The notes under the pieces are model-generated. The model ran no database searches and was not told the origin of the DNA. It saw only the letters and a list, made by a program, of their open reading frames with translations. A stretch of 64,000 nt of DNA from Auricularia sp. M13. Taxonomy: Eukaryota > Basidiomycota > Agaricomycetes > Auriculariales > Auriculariaceae. Shown here one piece after another: positions 42,652-53,424 of the stretch. The DNA lies in contig CM073203.1 in assembly GCA_037042915.1 (NCBI GenBank), positions 1,364,001-1,428,000 of the forward strand, in the 5' to 3' direction. Position 1 is the first letter of the stretch; every line of letters starts with the position of its first letter. The position numbers and the translations under genes are program-made.

Positions 42652-42990
42652 TGTAACGAGGCTCGAAGGACGCTCGTTGAGAGTTCGCGAGGAACGGTGT
42701 AACTGCAACCGGGGCGAGCGTACTCGGCGGAGGTGTGAAATGCGAGATGCTGGCGACGTAGCAGCGGCTACGGCGCAGGCAACGGGAGTGGACGGCGACA
42801 AGCAGGTAGCCGGAATAGGACCTTATGCAGGCTCGAATCCTCGTTGACCGTGTTGACGGCCGTAGTACGAGAGACTCGAAGTACACAAGGAAAATGAGTA
42901 ACACGACGCAAAGAGTGATGATATTCGGAGATAGAAAATGAACGGCTAATACATCGGGTCTCGGAGCTACCGGCCGAAGGCCTCCTTACA
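42652..42990 (-). repeat. element B 5' LTR
   Basis: 339 bp, TG...CA termini in element orientation. Directly inside it (42651 downward) the sequence GAGG then TGGACACTGTGAGGAATC could be the primer-binding site, since it begins with TGG as needed to pair with a tRNA CCA end; the tRNA is not identified. Confidence 0.9.
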
Positions 42991-43094
42991 CAACCCGGCC
43001 GACCCCACACTCCCGCACGAGCTTGGGCCGCGCATTGTTTTCACAGGTGAGTGCACCGTTCCGGAGGTGCCGCTGCCTGTCATCCGCACCACCG

Positions 43095-43520
43095 GGTCAT
43101 GAGAAAAATGTCCGCACGTGCGCAACATTAATTCAACCATAGAAGCCTATTTAGATAAGATATTGTCATCTTTGAAGGTGATTGTGGTAGCTATGATACC
43201 ATTGCATGTGATTATCCAACAACGGTCATCAAACCTTAAAAATCCACAGAGATTTTGTTGATATATACATTTCAACTTGCATGCGCACGTGCGCACGTGC
43301 GCAAAACTAACGTGCGCCTGCACACGCACTGCGCACGCATGTTGCAAGTATGCGCACGCAAGTTTGCAAGATGCGCACGCTATTGAAATGCGTGCGCAAA
43401 GATGCTCACGCTCTGTGCACGCAAGTTGGAACCTTGCGCACACACTCTTGGAACATGCGCACACAGTCGTAATTGTTGCGCACGCTCACTTGGACTTTGC
43501 GCACGCTGTTGAAAAAATGT
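43095..43520. repeat. second-tier CGTGCGCA array, right
   Basis: Inverted copy of the left second-tier array: CGCACGTGCGCACGTGCGC near 43284-43302, then GCGCACGC units to 43507. Inverted similarity to the left arm continues to about 43705. Confidence 0.8.
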
Positions 43521-43705
43521 AAACATGCACTCCTTGAGCATACATACACCCCTTATAAATGGGTCTGCAATTACTGGACAGGGACCACATGTTCTAAGTT
43601 CACGTTTTGTTCATTATTAAGAAAATTACATTCTGACAGATAGGTCTGGTTTACCAAAGTCATATTTGATTGACTGGCTTTATGTATTGATCTCCAATGA
43701 AGCAA

Positions 43706-43888
43706 TATCTGATTTTTCTGAAAGCTTAGGGCATGTTTCAGCTGCTTACTTCCTATTTGGGACAAACTTTTCCAACTCAGACATTTGGAATATACCTTTA
43801 CATACATCTTTATATACATCTAACAGTTTTCTGATTTTTCGTCTGTTTATTTGAATTCAGATACACATCTCACTGGGAGCAAGGACGA
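43706..43888. other. right-arm spacer of the large transposon
   Basis: AT-rich, no gene recognised, no counterpart in the left arm. Confidence 0.3.
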
Positions 43889-44520
43889 GGATCCCTTGAA
43901 TATCTCCTGAATATCCTGCCATGACATTCAGATGAATGGCACGAGTTTCCCAAGAGTATGATATTCTGAACCACTCTGGTGATACAATTCCACAAGGTAA
44001 TATATTGGATGAGTATCCCTTAAGGCACAAATGTTCTCATGAGATACTCATTCAATATATTACCTTGTGCATAGAGTATCTCCAGAGTGTCGGCTGGGTG
44101 GCCTAGCGGCAAGGCCTTGACTTGTGCGACCAAAAGGTTGCTGGTTCAAGACCCACCGATCGCACAATTCTGCATTGTGCGAAGTCCGTAGGGAGAGTTT
44201 AGTGGGTATGGGCGTCTAATGACGTCAGAGCCCCACACTGTTCGGCGCGTCATAGCCGTTCGTGCATAATGTTGCATTCTCTTCCTGGTGCTGTGAGAAC
44301 CCCCAGTTCATTGACCAGTCACACATCACTCCCAGAGCTGCACAGAGCAGCCCAGACCCCCGGTGGCTCTTGATTTGATCAAGGTAGGCGCCGTGGGTAC
44401 AACACCAGAAATATATATATATATATATATATTATAATCTCCAGAGTAGTTCAGGCTGTGATACTCTTAGGAAACTCGTGCAATTCATCTGAATGTCAAG
44501 TTGGGATACTCAATAGATCC
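43889..44520. mobile_element. fold-back (long inverted repeat) element containing a SINE
   Basis: The left arm (43889-44030, with GACATTCAGATGAAT, GCACGAGTTTCC, CAAGGTAATATATT) pairs with the inverse of 44040-44088 joined to 44448-44520. Once the SINE is removed, the two arms of roughly 130 bp fold into one long imperfect hairpin with a short loop. No coding. It abuts a palindromic MITE on its right. Confidence 0.8.
44078..44447 (+). mobile_element. tRNA-derived SINE with 11-bp target duplication
   Basis: ATCTCCAGAGT flanks it at 44078-44088 and 44437-44447. The tRNA-like head has an A box TGGCCTAGCGG (44099-44109) and a B box GGTTCAAGACC (44143-44153). It is followed by a ~240-bp tRNA-unrelated body and an (AT)n tail at 44409-44436. 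The body is 348 bp long. Confidence 0.85.
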
Positions 44521-44792
44521 AGTGGAGGACATGGACATTTGAACACCCTAATTTTCTACTCCAGTAAATTTACAATTCCACAACATTGGGTACTCCCTTC
44601 CTCCCACCAATGACATGTGTTGATGACAAGTAGCCAAGCTTTAACTTGGTGGTGGATTCATGTTGATTGCATTACTCTGTCACGAGCTGCAGCAGCAAGA
44701 CTGATATGACTATATGCAGATTGCACAGCCTGCCGAATTTCATCCAGGCCAGGTAGCACTAAGACCTATTGCACATTGGTAGATGAGACGGT

Positions 44793-45499
44793 TGTTAAGC
44801 CTGCTGTGCCTTGGGGTTTAACGTCCGGGCGCAGAGAACACTCGAACGAACAACTAGAGCCTTCGGTGCGTTATTGAGCACACCGGCTATGTCGAGTAGC
44901 ACAACCGAAGGGACCACGAGCAACAGAGGACTCAGACGAGTAAGTCAGGCGAGGGAAGAACCCAGAGGCAAAGTCGAGAGAGAGAGAGATAGAGTGTGCG
45001 AGGGGCACGACTATGTCGATTTCGTAACTGGGGAGCTAGATACAAAGTCGAGGGTCTTTTATACCTGGGGAGGTGATCCGATGTAATCGGAGTGTATCCT
45101 AGAGACGAAGGAGAGGGGCCTCAGATCAATAGAGATCTTCGTCATCGGCCGATAGGATGAGTAAGAGCGGGTGGGTAAGGTATCGGGGGATCGGACGAAT
45201 GACGAGAGGCGAATGACTAAGACGAGTGGAGCGAACCGGATATGAACACTATCAATACAGTAGGGACAAGGCGAGTTAGGTGGATGTATGCGAGTAAGGA
45301 GAGAAGCTAGAGATGAGAGGGAGAGGTCTAGAGGTAGAGGACGATGAGGAGAACATATCCCGAGCATATGAACACGGGGAGAGATAAGCCGGGTATTCGG
45401 GAGCTTGACCGAGTTGACCGAGTTGGCCGAGTGACGTAGAATGACGCCGAGTGATGCCGAGAGCACGTGGGGTCCGCGGACCGGGGCACGGGCGTAACA
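44793..45499 (-). repeat. gypsy A 3' LTR
   Basis: 707 bp, lacking an 18-bp segment (TGGTTGCAAGGATAGTCG) present in the 5' LTR near its end. Otherwise nearly identical. Confidence 0.9.
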
Positions 45500-45696
45500 G
45501 TATCACCCCTTTACGTCCTGAGCCCACGAAGGACTGCAGCAACGCAAGGTGAATACGAGAAATGAGATAGCACGCACTCGAGTCCGAATGGGGCCAAAAG
45601 ATCGGGTCGGGTCGGAACGGGTCGGACGCAGATTAAAAGTGGTTGGGTCGGGGGTTGAATCGTCGAACCACTCTTGTCTTCTGCCCGCCGCCCACC
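45500..45696. other. spacer between gypsy A 3' LTR and antisense gene
   Basis: 197 bp with repeated GGGTCGG units at 45603-45655. It is the likely promoter region of the antisense gene; no TATA is evident. Confidence 0.35.
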
Positions 45697-46260
45697 ATGC
45701 CCCGATACGAATCGCTCGAGGACGTCGCCGCCGCGTACGACCGCAAGACCGTCGGCACCGTCATGAGGTCGCTCGAGGATGACCTGACGATGGAGGCGTT
45801 GATCGCGGCGCACGAGGACGCGAAGCGGACGCTCGGCGGCCTGCAGCAAGAGGCCGTCGACGAGGAGGACCTCGACGCGGGCGCTAAGGCGGCGAAGAGC
45901 CAGGCGTCGCCGGCGAAAGCGCCGACGACGAGCACAAAGGCGCCGGCGAAGGACGCGAGGGAGACCGAGTCGCCGCCGAAGAAGAAGCGGGCATTGGAGG
46001 TATGGGTCGAGCTTCCGCGGTTGCGGGACGTCGCTAAGGTGCGCTTATTTTGCAGGTCGAGAGCCCGAAGACGACTCAGGCGCCGCGCAAGGTCGCGCTG
46101 AAACCCGCGCCGGTCGCGGTCGCTCGCTCGCCGTCGCTCGGGGCGGGCGAGACGCTCGAGGACGACGACGAGGTCGCGGAGATCGCGAGCCCGGTGGCGC
46201 CGGCCGCGAAGCCCAAGCCGCGCGCCGGCGGCAAGTTCACGGACCGGTGGCCGGAGGTGC

Positions 46261-46652
46261 TGACGCGCAGGTTCGGTGGGGATCGCGGAAGTGCTGGGAC
46301 GGCAGGGTCATCGGCCAGCGCACACGGAATGGAAATGCTTGATCCCCGAACGGAAGCGCCTGCGTGCGGCGCGCTGAGAGCTCGACGGTGGCCGCCTGTC
46401 GGCTCAGGAGCGGATGAACGACTCCTTCTTGTACTCTTGCTATTCGAACAGAGGTGTGTGAAGAAAGGGGAGAAGGGGTCGGACTGAAAGTGAGATAAAG
46501 GGGAAAAGGGGAATCTATTTAACATCAGGTGGCTGAGTACGACCTAAATACTCGGAACACAACACGCTGGCAAGGCACTGATACAAGACTGAGAGCATGC
46601 GGTACGTACTCTTTATCTCATCTGTCCGCGTAGCCACAAATGTGGCTCGTCA
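46261..46652 (-). repeat. LTR of the non-autonomous element (3' LTR)
   Basis: 392 bp. Differs from its partner at about 46441 (TGCTATTCG versus TGCTTTTCG) and at about 46626 (TGTCCGCG versus TGTACGCG). Confidence 0.85.
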
Positions 46653-47029
46653 TCTCCGGGGGGACTGAAATTGTGGCCGTCCCCGGCCACACCGAGCGGT
46701 GGTTGTCGAGGACAGAAAGTCGATAGTGATGAACGGTGAGGAACGCGGCCGTTGAGAGTGTGTATGCTGAGCCGAGCGGTAGCGCGGAACGAGCGCCGCT
46801 GGAACGTGGTGTGCGAGTTGTAGATGAAGTAGACCAATCGGTGGTGTTCTGAGGGCGAAACTTGAATATATGTCGAATAACGTGGCTAACGGCGAAGCAG
46901 CGGCGAGGAACAACGGGGGCAAAATGATGGGCTCTGCGACCAAATGTCGCCGGTGAACGCTGGCACGAGACGCTGTACCCGGATAACGCTGCTACGAAAC
47001 TCTGTAGCCAATGACTCTGCGGACTGAGG

Positions 47030-48120
47030 CTGCCGCGGAACGCTGGTCGCTGGTCGCTGGTCGCTGGTCGCTGGTCACTGGTCGCTGGTCGCTGGTCGCT
47101 GAACGCTGGTCGCTGGACGCTGAGCACAAACGCCGATGTACAAAGATCACTGCCGCAGTTGCAGTGGCGGAGGGACTAGACTCGCGGCTCGCATGCTCAA
47201 CGGCGTCCCGAAGAAGCAGGGCCTACGCAGCGTCGTTGACGATGTGCTGATGAGTGCGCGGCGGAGCGGCGGTTTAGTGCTGGCAGATGACGGTCAACGG
47301 ATAGCGGGCGACCGAGCGTCGCAGACGGATAACGGATAACGGATGTCGGACAAGCAGACGGGCGACCGGGTGTCGCAGACGGATAGGCGGATGATTCACT
47401 GCTGCAGATGCAGTGGCAGATGGACTAGACTGGTGGCCTGCACGCCCGTCGGTGCGTGGACGGAGCAGCCACCGAGCGTCGTCAACGGAATGGCAGATCG
47501 AGCGGCCGGGCGCTGCAGACTTGGAGGACTAATCTCGGATGACGGAGGAAGCACAGCGGACGGACGAGCGAGATGGCGAACGGCGGATGGCGAACGGCAA
47601 GCGGTGAATGACTGAGGGCGTACGTTGAGCAGCGGACGGTGCACGGCGCACGGTGGACGGATAGACGGCGGACGGCAAGCGGTGCGCGGCGGAAGGCACG
47701 TGCGGCGGACGGACAGCTGGCGAACGGCGAACGGCAGATGGCAAACAACGAGCGGTGAAGGAAGCAGACGGCGACCGGCGGATGGCGGTCGACGAACATC
47801 GGACGGACGGCATACGGTGAGCGGCGGATGGCGATAACGTGCGGCGGGAATGGAGAACGGCGACGCGTTGCAGATGGCGTATGAAGAACGGCGAATGGTG
47901 GTCTGCGCACGGTGGACGGATGGCAAACGGCGAGCAGCGAACACAGACGGTGACACGGACATCGAACGGCGGATGGCGACGATGGTGAGTGAGTTGAAAA
48001 CAGACATCGAGCTAGGGCAAACGATGACGGAGATGACCGCGGTGGACAGCGGACGGCGAATATGGCGTGCGGTGGATGAGGATGCATCAGAAGCGAGCGC
48101 GAAGGACGTGAGCGGCACGT
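47030..48120. repeat. minisatellite and degenerate CGGACGGCGAACGG repeats in the non-autonomous element
   Basis: GCTGGTCGCTGGTC tandem units lie at about 47043-47115. From 47290 to 48100 there are irregular purine-rich repeats of GGCGAACGGCGGACGG type. Long minus-strand frames here (for example 47396-48118) are low-complexity and not credible as genes. Confidence 0.65.
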
Positions 48121-48913
48121 GCAGGTTCGTTGCTTGAAAGTCGCCTATTGAATGATTGGGTCGGCGAGCCAGGTGATGGGGGACAGGCGGAATACAGCCA
48201 TGAAATGGAAAGGGAATGAATGGATGCTAGCCGAATCAGAAGTGGTAGATGGGCAATGGAAATGGAAGGGTTGAATCGGGGATCCGCTGCCGTTTGCAGC
48301 GACAGCGGCGGACGACGAGGCTGAGACTGACGACGAATGGCCAGCAGAGTGGACAGCGACGTGGAATCGTCATGCAGACATCGGGGTGAACGACAATGAT
48401 GTCGGCGAGCGCGTGGGTAAGGATGCGGCAGCCGCTATCGAGGAACTGATGCGAGCGTGGCGGTGAGATGAACTGCGGATGGTAGTGACGCGGACGATGC
48501 GGGGGGCGAACGATGCGAAGGGCAAACTGCGTGGATAGAAAACAACAACGATGGCAAACGATCGAGGGCCGACGGCGCGTGTATGGTGAACCAGCAGAGC
48601 GGACTGCGTGTAGCGGTCGCGCGGCGCGGTGTCGACGACGGCTGGACGGACGGCCGGATAGGGCCGAACACGCGCTTGGGCGATGCAGGCAGCGACGACG
48701 TCGACTCCGGACGGTGCGAATAGGCATGAGTGCAGCGAATGGCAGCGGGCGCTGAGGCCTGTTGAAGACGAGGGCTGGCTAGGACGTGTCGGTGGCATAA
48801 CGTGAAGCATGAAGCGAAGACGGCAGCGACGGTGATGCGGCATTGACCAGCGACGGAAGCTGGTCGGCGACGTGTGCGGACCTCGCCTACCATCCCTGCG
48901 GTGGTCACCAGTA

Positions 48914-49305
48914 TGACGCGCAGGTTCGGTGGGGATCGCGGAAGTGCTGGGACGGCAGGGTCATCGGCCAGCGCACACGGAATGGAAATGCTTGATCCCC
49001 GAACGGAAGCGCCTGCGTGCGGCGCGCTGAGAGCTCGACGGTGGCCGCCTGTCGGCTCAGGAGCGGATGAACGACTCCTTCTTGTACTCTTGCTTTTCGA
49101 ACAGAGGTGTGTGAAGAAAGGGGAGAAGGGGTCGGACTGAAAGTGAGATAAAGGGGAAAAGGGGAATCTATTTAACATCAGGTGGCTGAGTACGACCTAA
49201 ATACTCGGAACACAACACGCTGGCAAGGCACTGATACAAGACTGAGAGCATGCGGTACGTACTCTTTATCTCATCTGTACGCGTAGCCACAAATGTGGCT
49301 CGTCA
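48914..49305 (-). repeat. LTR of the non-autonomous element (5' LTR)
   Basis: 392 bp, paired with 46261-46652. Orientation is inferred from the TGG-type primer site on its left. Confidence 0.85.
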
Positions 49306-49955
49306 GTGCCGTACGGGACGCGGTTCCCGAGTAAGGTGAGTTTTTTGTCGTTCGCGTTTTGCTCATCCGGGGCTGACAACGAGCAGTGCGAGGCTTGCGC
49401 CAAGCGCGGTGGCCAGTGCGTTCGGCAGCACCGGTCGAACACTTGCACCGCGTGTCATCAGACCCGGGGCAAGTGTACGCACTCGGGCAAGCCGTTCGTG
49501 CCGCGCGGCGAGAAGAGGGCGGCGTCGCCCGAGCGCCCCAAGAAGGTGCGCATTGTCGAGGGGACGACGCTGGGGACGAGGGCGGCCGAGGATCGTGCGA
49601 AGACGGCCGAGCACCGCCGGGTTGTGGAGAACCACGCCCTGTGGACGAACAACTCCGTGCACAACATCGAGCGGATGTTGTACCGGATGCTGCAGTGGCA
49701 AGCGCAGCAGTTCGGCCAGTTGATCGACGATCCGTTCACGAGCGAGGAGGAAGAGGGGGCCGAGGAGGAGATCGAGGAGGAGACCGAGGAGGAGGACGAG
49801 GAAGCGGTCGAGGAAGCGACCGAGGACACGAGTAGGCGATCGGATAGAGTAGCAGCGAGTGCGACCAAAGTCGCCCAAAAATGTAATAAATGACTGTTTC
49901 TTGGAATCGGGTGAAAAGCGAGTGAGCGAAGAGATAGCGAATGAAAAACGAGTGC

Positions 49956-52900
49956 TTAAATGTTTTCGAATTTCTTGAGGATTTGCTGGAACTCTTGATA
50001 ACTGCCGGGAGCGCTGGGATTTGCAGCATAGAAGTCTTGAACTGCTTCTTGCGCGTGTTCGAGATTTTCTGAGCCCATCTCGGTGGTCTCGGGGTCGTTG
50101 GGAGTGCCGATGTGACCGATCCAGCGAATGCGAAAACGAAGGCGCGAGTGACGATGGCGATTGTCGATGCGTACGCTGAGTACTTCGAGCTCGTACTCTT
50201 GCTCGCCGTCGACGACGACGGGCGGAGGAGGTTCTTGACGTTGACCGGGGAACGCTTCTCGAGGGTGGGGTTCGAGTTGCGAGACGTGAAAGACCGGGTG
50301 TACGCGAGCGAGGTAGTCGGGTAGGCTGAGAGTGAACGATTGCGAGCTAGGTTGATCGACGATCAGGAACGGGCCTAGGTAGCGATCGGCGAGTTTGCGA
50401 GTGGGCTGCGTCGTCTTGATGTGCTCTGAGAGGACGTAGGCCATGTCGCCGACCTTGAAGTCAGGCGGGGGAGTGCGTCGAGCATTCGCAGATGCAGTGT
50501 AACGTTTCTGAGCGGCAGCGATCTGCTCCTTCAGGACGTCCTGCAGTTCGTGGATGTCGACAGCGAAGTCGCGGGCGCGAGCAGAGGCAACGTCGCGCTC
50601 GGGGTAGACGGAGATGTTCGGGTGAAAACCCTTGTTGGCGAAGAAAGGAGAGACACCAGTCGAGTCGTTCGGGTGTTGTTGTACGTGAACTCGGCGAGAG
50701 GGAGTAGCTCGGACCAGTTGTCCTGCTCGTAGTTGCAGTAGAGACGGAGGTACTGCTCGAGCGTCTGGTTCGTGCGTTCGACCTGACCGTTCGCCTCCGG
50801 GTGGTGACCCGAGGTGAAGTGCATGGTCATGTTGAGGAGCGAGCCGAGTGCGCGAAAGAAGCGGGAGACGAATTCGGAGCCGCGGTCGGTAGAGACGTGC
50901 GAGGGAGCGCCATGTTTGGCGAAGACGTGGATGAGGAAGAGACGCGCGAGTTCTTCGGAGGTGATCTTGCCCTTGGTCGGGACGAAGATACCCTGCTTCG
51001 AGAGGCGATCAATAATGACGAGGATCGCAGTGTAACCGTTGGACTCAGGGAGTTGTTCGATGAAGTCCATCGAGATCGAGTCCCAGTTGCGAAGCGGAAT
51101 CGGGAGCGGTTGAAGTCGACCGTACGGCTTGTGTCGTCGAGGTTTGCTGCGCCCACAGGTGACGCAGGCCTGGACGTAGGTACAAATCGAGTCGCGTAGA
51201 TCGGGCCAGTAGTACTCGCGGGTGACCATCTTGAGTGTCTTGTTCTGACCCGGATGGCCAGCGAGCGGGTGATCGTGCTTTTCGCGAAGGATACGAAGGC
51301 GACAATCGAGAGCGTTCGGTACGTAGATCCTGCCCTTGAACAGCAAGAATCCATCGTCCGAGGCTGACCAGTTGATCGCGTCATCGGTGCCGAGTTTCGA
51401 GCGAATGTCGAGAGCGAGTTCGTCCGAGTCGTACGAGGCGCGAATGTCATCCCGAATGGACTGAGTGTCCATGATCGTGGCTGCGCGAAGGAAAGTCTCT
51501 TCAGCATACGTCGCGCGAAGGGAAGCGGCGAACTGTTCCGAAGTAAAAACAGGTCGGAAGTTCTGCGGGTTTGCGCTGGCGTAGCCACCATCCCCCCTTT
51601 TGAGATAGACGTCGTGGCGGCGAGTGAGAGCATCGGGTTTGCCGCCGAGTCGACCGGGTCGAAAGCGAATGAGGAGGTTGAAGGTAGAAAGGTACTCGGA
51701 CCAGCGAGCTTGCCGACGAGTGAGCATCTTCGTGGTAGAGAACCACTCGAGGTTCTAGTGGTCCGTGACGACGTCTATTGGGGTCTCGGCCCCTTCGAGG
51801 TAGTGTCGCCATAGTTCGAACGCCTCGAATATCGCGAGTAGCTCCTTGTCATGCGTGTCGTAGTTGAGCTCGGTGGGAGTGAGCGTGCGCGAATGGAAAG
51901 CGACGGGGTGAACAGAGCCGTCCGGGAGGACGTGCGAGAAGATCGCCGCGATCACGTAGTCGGAAGCGTCAGTCTCGACGACGCGAGGGAGAGCGGGATC
52001 GAAGTGGTGAAGGACGGGAGCGCAAGTGAACGCCTTCTTGAGCTCGTTGAACGCAGCGAGGCATTGCGGAGTGAAGTTCCACGTTGCGGTCTTTCGAGTG
52101 AGACGAGTGAGTGGGACGACGATATCGGAGTAATCGTAGATGAATCGTCGATAGAAGTTCGCGAAGCCGAGGAACGACTGGATGTCGCGAACGTTGCGAG
52201 GAACGGGCCACTCGAGGAGGGTGGCAATCTTCTTCGGGTCCATGCTGATGCCCTCGGGGCTGATGATGTACCCGAGGTACTCGATGGTGTCAGCATGGAA
52301 CTCGCACTTCTTGGGCTTACAGAAGAGGTCATTCTCCCGCAGCCGTCGAAGGACCTCTCGAACGTGTTCCTCATGCTTTGAGGGATCGTCCGAGTAGATG
52401 AGGATGTCGTCGAGGTAGACGGTGACCGTGACGTCGAGGAGGTCGGAGAAGATGTCGTTCATGAAGCGCTGGAAAGCGGCTGGAGCGTTCGTGAGACCGA
52501 AAGGCATGACGAGATACTCGTAGGTGCCGTAGCGCGTTCGAAAGGCAGTCTTCCACTCGTCGCCGGCCGCGATGCGAACGTTGCTGTATCCGACACGAAG
52601 ATCGAGCTTGGTGAACTTCTTGGCGGTGCGAAGGCGGTCGAGCGTAGACGAGATGAGCGGGAGCGGGTACTTGTCCTTCCGAGTGATCTTGTTGAGCCCA
52701 CGATAATCGACGCATAGGCGAAGAGAACCGTCGGCCTTCTTGACGAAGAGAACCGGGGCGCCACCCGGGGATGACGAAGAGCGAATGTGTCCTTTGCTGA
52801 GGTTATCCTGAATGTACTCCCGAAGCGCGAGTTACTCGGGCTCGGAGAGCGAGTAGATCGGACCGGATGGGAGAGGCTTGCCTTCTTCCATGTCGATCTT

Positions 52901-53003
52901 GAGATCGTACGGCCGATGTTCAGGGAGTCGATTCGAGGCCTCCTTTGAGAAGACGTCGAGGAACTCGTGATAACACTCGGGGATGCCTTCGCCGGTTTCC
53001 GAG
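49956..53003 (-). pseudogene. pol: gypsy A RT-RNase H-integrase-chromodomain part of pol
   Basis: It continues the protease frame across the copia element (PAS-ETGEGIPECYHEF). [40 protein letters not shown] and the catalytic [11 protein letters not shown]. RNase [13 protein letters not shown]. Integrase: zinc segment ending CVTCGRSK, then the D,D,E core in SMDFIEQLPE, STDRGSEFVSRF and NGQVERTNQTLE. The C-terminus FHVSQLEPHP and RFRIRWIGH indicate a GPY/F and chromodomain-like end. Disruptions: TAA at 52832-52834, TAG at 51755-51757 and a frameshift near 50660. The stops fit CAA/CAG to TAA/TAG changes. Not functional. Confidence 0.9.
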
Positions 53004-53194
53004 TGTTGGTGATACCGTACTGTTGTAACAAGCCATATGACCGGCGCGGGTGCAAAGCGGAGCCTTACTCCTTCGCTTCCTTCGCACTCGCGCCAGGTAC
53101 GCGTAGTCTGTATTCTATTATACTCTCGTATTAATATTACTCCTTCGCTTCCTTCGCACTCGCGCCAGTTCCCTAACCTGCGCCTCGTCGCATA
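53004..53194 (+). repeat. copia 5' LTR
   Basis: 191 bp, with an internal near-duplicate CTCCTTCGCTTCCTTCGCAC (53070-53089 and again near 53139-53158). Not the canonical CA end; the end is set by the CCGAG duplication. Confidence 0.85.
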
Positions 53195-53424
53195 GGTTAT
53201 GAGCCCCGTCGTGTAAACGACAGGGAACTTGGAATAGGAGTCAACGCGCCTCTTGATACAGCCAGCCGCATCCGTCACGCTCACAGAGCCCTGACCCGAA
53301 GCGTGCAAAGGCATCAAGCGCGCCAACCTACCGGACACGCGCAGATCTACTGCAGATCTGTTGACGCGACTGGCCATCAACGCGGACGTCGCCGGAGCGC
53401 GTCATCCCTTGACCGCTCACCGCT

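Larger units (their letters stand above)
31003..42990 (-). mobile_element. intact 11,988-bp Ty3/gypsy chromovirus-type retrotransposon, element B
   Basis: LTRs of 339 bp (31003-31341, 42652-42990) appear identical base for base and begin TGTAA and end TTACA. The target duplication CAACC is at 30998-31002 and 42991-42995. On the minus strand the order is 5' LTR, gag, pol (protease, RT, RNase H, integrase, chromodomain), a third spliced ORF, and 3' LTR. All frames are open. Identical LTRs mean a very recent insertion and a possibly active element. Confidence 0.95.
28752..43102 (+). pseudogene. Gln/Pro-rich protein of unknown function, last exon split by gypsy element B
   Basis: A likely start MN at 28752 precedes a 51-bp intron (GTGAGT...GTAG, ending near 28808). 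One frame change near 28875 and one in-frame TAG at 29540-29542 (CAG to TAG) interrupt an otherwise continuous Gln/Pro/Ser-rich region to about 30278. Further introns lie near 30279-30340, 30500-30549 and 30712-30770. The conserved-looking C-terminal part includes LKMCHDIDLSFQMAG, CTEWSPGARSFLNMLRIP, MSHLLVFDKNGMCLANWSWW and YLLQWLSMRN. Element B inserts after AACC. The frame resumes at 42996 as PADPTLPHELGPRIVFTG and stops at TGA 43100-43102, exactly at the transposon's inner inverted repeat. No domain was recognised; it may be a transposition accessory or DNA-binding protein. Confidence 0.55.
46261..49305 (-). mobile_element. 3-kb non-autonomous LTR retrotransposon (LARD/TRIM-like)
   Basis: Two 392-bp LTRs (46261-46652, 48914-49305) start TGACG and end CGTCA, and I count two differences between them. 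GTGC is repeated at 46257-46260 and 49306-49309 as a 4-bp target duplication. In minus orientation a primer site TGGTGACCACCGCAGGGA lies two or three bases inside the 5' LTR (48909 downward), and purine-rich CGGAGA abuts the 3' LTR. The 2.26-kb interior has no retroviral domain. It splits the antisense gene. Confidence 0.85.
45697..49893 (+). pseudogene. antisense three-exon gene with Zn(II)2Cys6-type cysteine pattern inside gypsy A
   Basis: It lies on the strand opposite to pol, between pol and the 3' LTR. ATG 45697 has a good context (CCACCATGC). Exon 1 is 45697-45999, the intron 46000-46055, exon 2 46056-46260 continuing at 49310-49335 after removal of a non-autonomous LTR element, the intron 49336-49386 (with GGCTGACAAC branch site), and exon 3 49387-49893. 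All exons are in phase 0, giving about 346 residues with no stop. The N-terminus is acidic/helical; Lys/Ala/Pro-rich linkers follow. Exon 3 has CX2CX6CX8CX2CX6C (CEACAKRGGQC, CTACHQTRGKC), the spacing of fungal Gal4-type clusters, then a helical region (NNSVHNIERMLYRMLQWQ) and a long Glu-rich tail. The frame is preserved while pol is decayed. Function unknown; DNA binding is inferred. Confidence 0.65.

Noticed and set aside
47396-48137. A 240-codon minus-strand frame and overlapping plus frames in the non-autonomous LTR element
   Set aside because: Degenerate purine-rich repeats give Ser/Arg/Pro-rich translations in several frames; no retroviral motif.
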